Assembly: GCF_014839805.1 (NCBI RefSeq)
Contig: NC_051141.1
Coordinates: forward strand, 15,322,777 to 15,386,776
Source of the DNA: Manduca sexta
Taxonomy: Eukaryota > Arthropoda > Insecta > Lepidoptera > Sphingidae
Reading direction: 5' to 3'
Length of the DNA stretch: 64,000 nt
Shown: positions 1-9,900 of the stretch, piece after piece
How positions within the stretch are numbered: the first letter of the stretch is position 1
How the letters are laid out: the number at the start of each line of letters is the position of its first letter
Notes under the pieces: model-generated
What the model was told of the DNA's origin: nothing
The model's database searches: none
What the model saw: the letters and a program-made list of their open reading frames with translations, nothing else
Translations under genes and position numbers: made by a program

Positions 1-429
1 TGTCTCCACTGCTTACAAACCAAAATATCTGTATGATGCGGGTTTGTATGTATCTGTTCCCCCATATTACGATTATGCGGAACGAGAGTTCTGAAAATAA
101 AAGCTATGTCGGTGTAACCTTGATGAGGTCTGTCATTGGCGCTTCTACAATATTTTCACTTCTCGAGTGGCCAATAAATTATTCTCACGCCATTCATCTC
201 TTACTCGATCCGGGATGTTTTTCGCATTGCTCATAACGTTATATGTATTGTAACGTGTTGATTCTGTATGAGCTGTTAGACTTCATAATTGTTATGTGGC
301 TGATTTTTTTATTGGTGGTATTGTTTTTCGTTTTAAATAAAATGTTCTTAAGTTTAAAATGATAATCAAGGATGGAATTTTAATATTAAGTATTAGCGAG
401 TACTGTAGTTTTCATTTTTTTATTGGATT

Positions 430-565
430 TGAATAGCGAGACGAGCATGCCGTTCGCCTGATGGTAAGTATTACGACCGCCCATTAACAGTAGAAACACC
501 ATCCAACACCTTGAATTACAAAGTATGGTTTGATAATCCACTGCGCTCTCTCGCGGTCCAAGTAA
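430..565 (-). repeat. Fragment of SINE family C (polyA-tailed)
   Basis: The reverse strand matches the 3' part of the repeat seen in full at 20302-20608. Shared blocks are the tract around GAATACCAAAC, the TGGGCGGTCGTA block and the CGCTTACCATCAGGCGAAC block. The 5' part is missing. The rest of 1-812 shows no gene, and the short open frame at 33-236 has no recognisable features. Confidence 0.6.
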
Positions 566-826
566 CTACTTCATCCAACCGTACATATGACATCGTTAAG
601 CACTATTCGGTTCCAAATTTTTTTCTTCGTATTAAAAAAATATTATAAATTCATAATCGAACTCAGAATAGAAAAATTCAAAAACGGTATTTCTGTTTTA
701 GGCACATTTACATTTTGAAATGTTGTCAATTATGATTGCCGGGCAGACGGCTATTATACTAGACGCATCATGCTTTGCGCCAACATAGATTACATGTGAG
801 GTTTTCAGTTTTACTATTAGAACTTA

Positions 827-1148
827 ATAATACCAGCCCTGTATTATATACTTGCCCACTGCTGAGCACGGGCCTCCTCTACTACTGAGAGGGATTAGGC
901 CTTAGTTCACCACGCTCGCCTAGTGCGGATTGGTAGACTTCACACACCTTCGAAATTCCTATAGAGGACCTTCGCAGATGTGCAGGTTTCCTCACGATGT
1001 TTTCCTTCACCGTTAAAGCGAACGATAAATTCACAAAGAATACACACATGATTTTTTAGAAAAGTCAGAGGTGTGTGCCCTTGGGATTTGAATCTGCGGA
1101 CATTCGTCTCGGCAGTCCGTTCCACACCCAACTAGGCTATCGCCGCTA
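827..1148 (-). repeat. tRNA-derived SINE (family A), full length
   Basis: Read on the - strand, the element begins GCGGCGATAGCC. It carries a box A-like TAGCCTAGTTGG and a box B GGTTCAAATCC-type motif, as in tRNA-headed SINEs transcribed by RNA polymerase III. It ends in a TATTATT-type tail after CAGGGCTG. It is flanked by the 14-bp direct repeat ACTATTAGAACTTA at 813-826 and 1149-1162, a target-site duplication that fixes both ends. Other copies lie at 8828-9027, 24201-24526, 43072-43420 and 46518-46840. The 63-residue open frame inside it is not a gene. Confidence 0.88.
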
Positions 1149-1283
1149 ACTATTAGAACTTACAGTTATTCAATTTATTTAAATCAAATCCCAACTACTT
1201 TTAATTCTAAAAATGCGTGATGACCTATTTTACAAATGACGTTATGTAGAAGTTTCGACGAACAAGTACAGTACTATATTATA

Positions 1284-2590
1284 CCTAGTCTTGCCATAAA
1301 TATTGTAATAAAGAAAAAAGAAAATTGTTAACTGCAAATAACATTTATTACTTTTACAGTGTGTCAGTTTAATACATAAATATAAAACAATTAAAAATAT
1401 AAAAAGCTTATTCGAAGTGGTCTCCATTGGCTGCAATACAGTCCTTTAAACGATGAGGCCAGTTATCAATAGAAGCACGCACTCTTTCCATGGGAAAATT
1501 CTTCACTGCCAATCGTATAGATTGTTTTAGGGACTCCAAATTATCATGGCGTTTAGAGCAAGCTGTACTCTCTAAAACTGACCACAAATCATAATCCAGC
1601 GGATTAAGATCGGGACTAGACGACGGCCAGTCTTCAGCTCTGATGAAGTCCGAAACGTTCGATTCCAACCAAGACTGCGTGGACCGAGCTTTATGACCCG
1701 GCGCCGAGTCTTGCTGGAAGGACCATACTTGGTTATTGAACATGGTGATGTTAAGGGGCTTAACTACCTTCTCAAGAATGGTATCTTGATACACTTGTGC
1801 CGATGTTTTGATACCTTTTTCACAAAAATATGGCTCAGTCACTCCTTCATAGCTAACACCCCACCAAACCATCACTGAAGTCGGATAATGTCCACGTTGC
1901 ACTCTGTCGACTAATTGGGAAGCTTCCTTAGAGCTTTGAGCATAAATACGGTCATTTTGTTTGTTAAAATGTTGCTCAATTGTAAAAATTTTCTCATCCG
2001 TAAACAAAATTTTTCTGTGACCTCCCTTTGCGTACCGCTTCAGTAGTTGTTTCGATTTTACCACCCTATTCTTCTTTAAATTATCAGTTAAGAAATGGCC
2101 AGTGCGTCTCTTATAGGCTGCAAGTCCTAAGTCATCTTTTAAAATACGCGACATGGTTCTAGGTGCTATCTTCATTTCCCGAGATAAAATCTTTTGCTTT
2201 CGGACAGGATTTCTTCGAATTCTTTCCCTTACTGCTTTGACCACCTTTTTCGTACGAACACTACGTGGACGGCCAGATCTTTTTCTGTCACAAACAGAGG
2301 AGGTCTCATTGTACCTATTAATAGCCCGGTACACAAACATTTTACTAATACCAAGTGTATGGAGAGTTTTAAAAATTGCATTTGGCTCCATACCTACTTT
2401 GTGTAATGCTATCACAGCGATTCGGTTCTCTTTATCACCCCACACCATTTTAATATCGCAAAATATTTTACAATGTATTGGCGCCAAAATGAGAAAACAC
2501 AATGAACAATCGTATAAAAATGACAGATTCGAAATTCAAATGTAATATTTTTTTATAATTAAGTGTAACAGTATTTATGGCCAGACTAAG
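1284..2590 (-). mobile_element. maT-type (DD37D) mariner transposon, apparently intact
   Basis: The terminal inverted repeats are visible. The left end starts CCTAGTCTTGCCATAAATA, and the right end read in reverse starts CTTAGTCTGGCCATAAATA, so they differ at few positions. TA dinucleotides flank both ends (1282-1283 and 2591-2592), the usual target duplication of the IS630/Tc1/mariner superfamily. The 1307-bp element contains one uninterrupted transposase frame on the - strand. Complete TIRs, TA flanks and an open frame together suggest a young insertion. Confidence 0.92.
1408..2448 (-). CDS. maT-type mariner transposase
   Basis: This is a DDD transposase that would cut and paste the surrounding element. 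The open frame extends upstream to 2502, but the start chosen is the Met at 2446-2448 (MVWGDKENRI). The 18 residues before it are not transposase-like and approach the TIR. That gives a protein of 346 residues, typical for mariner. The N-terminal third is rich in basic residues and looks like paired helix-turn-helix DNA-binding domains (NRYNETSSVCDRKRSGRPRS segment). Catalytic motifs are FTDEK, then QQDSAPGH, then SPDLNPLDYDLW. There are 37 residues between the second Asp and the last Asp of PLDY, which fits the DD37D (maT) clade rather than DD34D mariner or DD34E Tc1. No stop or frameshift is seen. It sits alone in its element and is unrelated to the host genes. Confidence 0.93.
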   Translation of the reverse strand: MVWGDKENRIAVIALHKVGMEPNAIFKTLHTLGISKMFVYRAINRYNETSSVCDRKRSGRPRSVRTKKVVKAVRERIRRNPVRKQKILSREMKIAPRTMSRILKDDLGLAAYKRRTGHFLTDNLKKNRVVKSKQLLKRYAKGGHRKILFTDEKIFTIEQHFNKQNDRIYAQSSKEASQLVDRVQRGHYPTSVMVWWGVSYEGVTEPYFCEKGIKTSAQVYQDTILEKVVKPLNITMFNNQVWSFQQDSAPGHKARSTQSWLESNVSDFIRAEDWPSSSPDLNPLDYDLWSVLESTACSKRHDNLESLKQSIRLAVKNFPMERVRASIDNWPHRLKDCIAANGDHFE

Positions 2591-3904
2591 TATATCTGTC
2601 TATGAACTGAAATAAGTCCGTCAGGGAATCACAAGATAATCATTTTAACGCTCGGATAGCTATTAAAATGCGATCTAGAAATATATCTAACCAAGTGTTT
2701 CCTCGTAGCGGCTATTAAAAAATAAATCCTCACTGTCCTCCTGACTTTCATAATAATAAGAAAAGGGATAATTGATTAAATTTGCATTTCTTTTGTGTAT
2801 CCAATAAATTCATATCGCATTGTTTTTTTGTTTATTTTTATTAAGGGGGTTTTTTGTATTTTTCCGACAATAAAAGTGACAATGTCGCCCCATCCGACCG
2901 CTTTTATTGGTATGTACTCATACAAGAGTTTAAAAGAAATGTTTCAGTTAAAGTTTATTGTGTCAGTAAGTAGTTATTCAGTTTCACCTCTAAAAATTTC
3001 GCAATGCTATGTTTAGTTAAAACACAAGTTTACTCGACCAGCTGTAAGTCAAAATACCAATTTTGCCAATCAATAAGGTTTAAACTAGGAAACCGGTGAT
3101 GTTTTTCAGTTAATTAAGCACCTCTTAATGCTAAACAAGTTTACAGCTAAGACAGATCACGTATAATTATATATTATCGATTTGATATGTCCAGAACACG
3201 CTGGATGTGGGCTGCATCTGACAATGTTTGTTTTTAGACATATAATATTTATACGAAGTTTTGTTGTTTTGAGTAGGTACAATATTTAGCCTGATAAACT
3301 CTTATATTCTAAATTCAGTATTTGTTGTACATGCACCTGTAAGTGGAGTAGGATCCAATAAAATGTCGACTGACGAGACATGATTATATCTCGGAAGTCG
3401 ACACAATTATGCCAGCCTGTTGGAATCCGATGTACTATGGTTGATCCCGGAATACAAATTTCGTGGGATACTATAGCGAGTTAAACATCGTGTGGTCGCT
3501 ATCGATCAGTATATCTCGGTCCACCGGACTTTATACGACATTGCTGTGCGGTTTTGTTATGCTAGTTAACAAAAGCAGTGATTTTTTTACTGATGTATAC
3601 TGCCGTGCTACCTTTAAAGCGGTATCTCAAAATAAAATCAAAATCTTATTTTTATGTCGTCAGATAGCTTAAAGAAATAGCCATCCAATGAACTTACCCA
3701 CTTACGGTATCATGTTTAGAACTTGTTAAAAAAAACTCAAAAGAGTTTCCCTATCTAAGTTTTACATACAAAACTATAAAACTATATTTAGATAACTTCG
3801 ATTATCTCGAAATATGGTTTCCCTGAAATACCGCTTTTGCGCTTGCCACTGCAGTATAGTAGTAGTAAATCGAAATATAATAATACAAGACATTCTGTTT
3901 GCGA

Positions 3905-4190
3905 ACATGTTCCTTTCAATGTAACAAACATACTTCACGGCTATAAATCCGGGAAAACCCCGTAGGGTAGGCGGAGTTGCAACCAAGGCACCCATTTTCC
4001 GCCATTTTCATGTGTATTCTGCCTCATAATGTGATAGTTGGCAACCCTATCACTACATCGGGTGCAAATATCAAACACCAAATTGATACACAGCAGAAAA
4101 ATCCAATATAATTTATCTCGCCGGGGATTACAATCCGGGACCTCACACCGATGGTCGTAGCACAAACTCGCAACTCAACTAGTTCCACAT
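3905..4190 (-). repeat. tRNA-derived SINE (family B), degenerate copy
   Basis: On the - strand it contains the GGTCCCGGATTGTAATCCC box B-like block, the CTGTGTATCAATTTGG region and the ATCACATTATGAGGC block shared with the copy at 12236-12513. It is strongly diverged, and its ends are approximate. Confidence 0.6.
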
Positions 4191-4652
4191 TTTCAGATTT
4201 AATTATTATGCGTTCAATTCGAATGTCTCGAATGCGTCGCCATCGGAACCAGTGGGACTTTATAAATTATAATGCAAAAAATGATTAAAAATAATTGGCA
4301 CTGATTCATGTCTGTGTCATTACTAAATTGTATAATACCGGGTGGGGCTTACAGCGGATTATTTAATCAAAATACACGTTGAAATGATTTCCATTTTGAC
4401 GGTTCATTTCTCCATAAAATATTTATTTCATATTACATTTCAAAAATTCATGCCAATTAGAATCTGCCTCTATTTATAAGCTGTATAAATTTTACACTCC
4501 CAAAATACATTTTAGCATAGTTTGTAAATATAAAATTGGGAAGCTTTACGCCTAAACAATAAAAGCGTTTTATACTATGTTTTATATTTATCAAATCTTT
4601 TAAAATCAATATAAAAAATATCTTTGTTTACGAAAATATATAAGCATCGATA

Positions 4653-4853
4653 TATATGTACTACGTACTAGATTTGGCGTTTCGAACATTCACTGTGTTC
4701 AACTGAATTGAACTGTCATTAATTCAAACTGATTTTAGTACGGTGTCTATATTGATGCTTTACGTTGTGTACGGAGTGGCGCTCAAATATAAAACACGAG
4801 TCTAAGTGTAAACCTGGATGTGGATAAAAAATATTTGTCAAATGAGTAAAATT
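4653..4853 (+). repeat. Dispersed ~200-bp repeat, copy 1
   Basis: This matches 27449-27650 in the same orientation over about 200 bp with few changes. Shared blocks include TTCAACTGAATTGAACTGTC, TGATTTTAGTA and GTGTACGGAGTGGCG. No open frame or terminal inverted repeat is evident. It could be a fragment of a larger unidentified transposable element. Confidence 0.75.
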
Positions 4854-4924
4854 ATTTCTTGTTTAAGGAATTTCCTAAGTAATATTTTATTATATTAAAT
4901 ATTGTTTGAGAAATTCCCTGAATT

Positions 4925-5140
4925 AATAATTCATATTGCACCCATTTTTCGCCTTCTATGTTAAGTCCCATGTGACAAGGGGTTATCCTAATGCTATTTA
5001 TCAGGCCCATTTCCCGACTCCAGACTGATACTGACTACAAATCTCAATACCACTTTGCCCGACCCGGGATTTCAACCAGAGACCACAACGCAATAGTCGT
5101 ATCGCGCACGCAAAACATAACGCCACCAAGGTTATAACAC
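4925..5140 (-). repeat. tRNA-derived SINE (family B), degenerate copy
   Basis: The reverse strand shows the head with CCCGGGTCGGGCAAAGTGG downstream of a box B-like GAAATCCCGG, followed by the AGTATCAGTCTGGAGTCGGG block shared with copies at 12236 and 55977. The tail end is eroded. Confidence 0.65.
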
Positions 5141-6871
5141 AAATTAGCTATCACAGCAGGAAGGCTTTACAATCTTGGATAACAAAACCCTAAACCGCTA
5201 CTCAACAACTCTTATCGACACATTTTTAGCTAAACTGAAGGCCAATGCACCTCACGACGGCGCGACGCGGCCGATAAGTGACGAGTTATAAATTCCTTCG
5301 AATTGACAGCGGCGGTGGGCCAAGAACGCGGCGTGTTCTGCCGAAACGACTGGCTATTATACCGCCCACATTTCTGCGCACCGCTGATATTTTTAAAATA
5401 CTAGACAAAATAATGTAGTGTGTGGACGAAAATAAGAATGGACTGAGAGGAATTTGTGCATGCCAATTTAGGTTGGGTTTGGAACAGTTAGAAGTGAAGA
5501 TTTTAATTGTTTTATACAATTCCTATCCGGCGCAGTAGAGGTGTAAATTATGTACATACTTATAATCTGATGTTAAGTTTTGTTTATATCCTTATTTAAG
5601 CAGCTTTGACGTTTTTCTCGACTATTTCGTATACGTCCATCCTGATCGTCGCTACACACTCATAATTCCAAAACGTTTGTTTACTAAAACCTTAACGCTC
5701 ACAGACGCAATAGTATCCGAAATATCGGATATATTTATTCCTAAGTTTGGACTTGCAAGTTCTTGCAGCAATAACTATATTGCGCAAGAACTACCAAATG
5801 TATAATCTAGCGGCAATATTAAATAATTATATACATATGCGACTTGCCACAAAGCCTGAAAAACTTCATAATTTGCAGAACTCAGATTTCCCTGATTATT
5901 AACACAGAAAACATTGCTTGGGAAACTCGATCTTTGCGATTTTAAACATCGCTTAAAATTTACGGTGTTAAATATATAACGATAGTCTTCTAACTAAAGA
6001 ATACCTCGTAAAACTAGCGGCTACAATTAAAAAGGACATTTCTGATGAAATGTAATGAACGACCCAAGACGTCCCATAGATGATACGACAAATTTAAGAT
6101 GATGTGTCAAAGGGTGCTATTAGTTCTAAATATATAATAAACGACCTCTATAAAAGTGTCATCGATATCTAAATATTGAGGACATTTTTTTAATAATATC
6201 GTTTTTGTACTGTATTTTGTAACTGTAAGCACAAATAATCAGATTTTCCTATTTTTTTCAGCACAGACTTGGCATTAGTAGTAGTTCTATCACAAACAAT
6301 ATCTATTGTATTGAATATCATTCGTAAATCTTAAAAAAAAAATATGCAAATCACATTAAAAGTAATCTAATCAGTGTAAAGAAAAACATATTATTCGACG
6401 CGGTAGTATCGACAACCAACCGCGGATCCTATGTAAGAGCTTTTTGCCTCGTCGATTGATAGACCCCCCTGGTCCTCATTGACGACAATATATATAGTTT
6501 TTGCTTCTGTGTCTCTTATTAAAAATAATATATTTTGTCATCCCCTTTTTCTTTTTATTTTGTCTCTCGTATTGCTATGGAGGGAAGTGGACAATTAATG
6601 CCACTGCTGATCCTGGCTTACAGGACTTGTAGTGGTGGGTGTGAGGGCGGGAAAGTCTCTATATCCCCGTTTTGTTCGTATATTCTGTCCTTACATTATT
6701 ATCGAAAATCGTTTATTTCAACATGGCATTTATTTGTTCATTTAGGCAGACTCAGAAAATATAATTAGCCCAAGGCCTACCCAACTCTCGGTCCACTTCT
6801 GTCGACAATGTATTTTAATGTAATTATTGTATTTTTTTTGTCGTGTTAACAATTCCTTGTACTTGTTTCAG

Positions 6872-6928
6872 CACTCACGGTCCGCTTCCTCACCAAACGT
6901 TATATCGGAGAGTACGACCATCAGCAAG
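6872..6928 (+). CDS. Ras-like GTPase exon: alpha-1 helix and switch I
   Basis: The acceptor is tgtttcAG at 6870-6871 and the donor is GTAAGG from 6929. It starts with two bases (CA) completing an Ala codon, as expected for GKS-A. It then encodes LTVRFLTKRYIGEYDHQQ and ends with the first base of a Glu codon. Ras family members normally carry a Thr in the loop after YD, but here it reads HQQ. Confidence 0.85.
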
Positions 6929-9900
6929 GTAAGGCATCTAATACACAAGCAGCGGCGTAGCGTAGTCGAGCTGAGGGTTGTAGACAGCTGCATTTTTAGG
7001 GAGGCTTTCTCTATTTTTTTTAATGGAGTTATGTCCTTACGTATTTGTTGCGTGGGAAAGTAGCTGAGAGCTTCTCGTGAACCTTTTTTTGCTCTCGCCC
7101 GCCAAAATTATCAACAAACTTAATTGTAATTGTAATCATCAAAAAAAGTCATGATTCTCTAACTGTCTTCTGTTGAAAAGTAATTTTAAGTAGATGGTTT
7201 GTTTCACGCGTAATGTTATGACCATGCAGTGTTATAGCATTTAATCGTTCCAACATAGAGAGCTCTAGTAATTATAATTTGTGCATATCGATAGTTGGAA
7301 GGGTAATTGAATTAAGCGAAATGTTTTTGCGACGCAAAATTTCATACATATTTAATATCAGCACTTTTTTCTATATTTTTTTTAACCTAGCTAAAATTTT
7401 TCGAATAAAAATGTCGTTTAAGTGAATTAGCCTATCAAACGTCGATATGATATATCCTAAATGTAAAAAATAAAACTACGTAATATGAAATATGAAATTT
7501 CCGCTTTGCCACCCTTTGGATCAAAATTTTATATTGGCTTCCTCTCCCCAACCCCTTAGTTGGAAGTCGGGCACTCCATTGATAAATAGGTGTAATCGTT
7601 TCATAATGAATAGTACGTATCGTTTGTGAATATCCCAATGCAAAAATATTAATAACTGATCCATAAGCGTGTGCTCACACGCTACCTATAATCCTCAGGT
7701 AAAATCTTCCCAAGCTTTGTGTTCTCTACAAATAACGCAAATTCTAAATTAAAAATGTTACTTTTTAGTCTCTGTGTCTCCTACGTTTCCATTAGCGGCT
7801 TTTGTGAAAATTTATTAAACTTATCGTTTTTTACGGTATATTAAAATAAAATATATGATGAATAACTTTTAATATTTTTCCATTTATTGTTTACAGAAAG
7901 CAAATATAAGCATGAAGCTATGTTGGACGGCGAGCCTGTACTTTTCGAAATTTTAGACACTTGCCCAAAGGTATGTTATACAAATTCAGCACTGGAATTA
8001 TTTTAATTAATTTATTTTTCTCGAAAGTAAAAATAATCCTTTGTATTGTAGCCCATTATTGTGTTTTGTACTTTATTATTTCTAAATTCAGGTCGCACCA
8101 AACAAAGCCTATTCTTTTTCTTTTTTTTTCCCTTTTATTGCGGATTACGGAGTGATCGAGCTGATTTTCCTTTACACCCGTCTGTTCTTGTTAAACTTAT
8201 ATTTAAAAAAAATGTTAATACTAAGAAAACATTAAAATAATATAGTTGTTTTCGCTGGATGCAGGCCGCTTTAGAAAGTTCGTCTGAAAATTATTAAGAA
8301 GACGCTAATATTCACCAGTGAACAGTCATATGCTCATGATGATCTAATGGTAAATTTTTAAAAAGATTTTAAAGGAGATTTAATATTGCTAAATAAGTTT
8401 TACTACTTTACCTTCCGACTTCGGAGAGATGAATAACATTGCGCGAAAGCGGAGCACAGCCCGAGGAAATTATAAAAATAAATTATTACATTAGACTTTT
8501 TAAACCGAAGATATTCGTAGATATCGATTTTGAAGCCATTAAAAATGAAATACAAAATAGGACCTATTTTTCCAATACTAACATTATATCTGCTATTTGG
8601 AATTGAAGGCATGCCTAGACATCGATTTTATGGTAAATTGGTTTTAGAACAAGGAAATCCGAAATGGAGGGACCGAAGCCCTATTTATGCAAAATGGGCC
8701 CGGTAATACAATAATTAACCATATCGCCATCCTTCATCACATATGTAAATAGTTACTTAAAAAAATATAATATATGTCATGTACATCATCAGTAATATTT
8801 CCTAGCAAATCAAGTTCGAACATCGAAATGAAGGAAAACATCGTGTCGAAACCTGCACACCTGAGAGGTTCTCTATAGAAATTTCGAAGGTGTGTGAAGT
8901 CTATAAATCCGCACTAGGCCAGCGTGTTGGACTAAGGCCTCATCCCTCTTAGTAGTAGAGGAGGCTCGTGCCCAACAGTGGGACAGTCTATAATACAGGG
9001 CTGATATTATTATATTATTATTATACAGCAACACGGTCTAAAATATCCTCTTTATTACATTACATAAAAATCGGATGTGGTTTCATTTTTCCCCCATATT
9101 CTCCGAAGCGGAAGATTTCTAACCGTATAATCATGGATTATTGCTAACTTATATTAATGGGGGTTAAATACACTTAAAATATAAAAATAAGAGTATAATA
9201 GAAATTACCTAACATATTTAGTCACACAAGCAATAAGCCTGTGCTGTGGGTGGTAGGTCTCTCATATGTGAGAGTCCGCCTGGTAGGTACCCGCGCTAGG
9301 TCTATTTCCGCCGCCAAAGAGCAGTGTGAAGTCACTGTTGTGTTCCAGTTTGAAGAACTTTGTAGCCACTGAACTACTGGACAATAAGACTTAACTGTCA
9401 TCTCTCAGGGCCCTAATTCTGTATGATAGTGTAAACGCGTAACGCGGCCGTGTCATGTTATCTTCGAGAAATGTGCATGGAATGTTATTCTGTAAGCCAA
9501 ATTTCTATAGTCCTAAACATGATGCGTTGTGTTACGTGCTTGTTACACACTGTCAAAATAACGTGCGGGATAGAGAATAAGGCCCCAGGATGGCGAGCGC
9601 AATGGAATACCAAACAACAGTTTGTAATTCAAGTTGTATGATGGTGTTTCTACAGTTTATGGGCGGTCGTATCGCTTACCATGAAGCGAATGGTAACCTC
9701 GTCTCGCCATTCAAAGCGATAAAAAAATGTATTATGCGCCCCCACTTCGGTGGGTGCTAGCCAGCAGACAGGATGAAATGTGTTCTCATAGAAAATTGAG
9801 GAAAGGAAATTTTGTGAATGATACTTATAAATCGCTAAGATTTTATCACGATCGTTTTTTAAATACGCAATTTATTTATGAGTCAATTAGTCATACTAAA

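Larger units (their letters stand above)
2593..6871. other. Non-coding stretch upstream of the first visible GTPase exon
   Basis: No exon was recognised here on either strand. It holds two SINE family B remnants (about 3905-4190 and 4925-5140) and a dispersed repeat at 4653-4853 that recurs at 27449-27650. The P-loop exon of the GTPase must lie 5' of 6872, but no GxxGVGKS-coding exon ending in a suitable donor was found. It may lie in this stretch unrecognised or outside the window. Confidence 0.5.

Noticed and set aside
6535..6768. Open frame with GGCEGGKV, glanced at as the missing P-loop
   Set aside because: It lacks the GKS/GKT end, has no donor at the required phase, and its flanking residues are not Ras-like.
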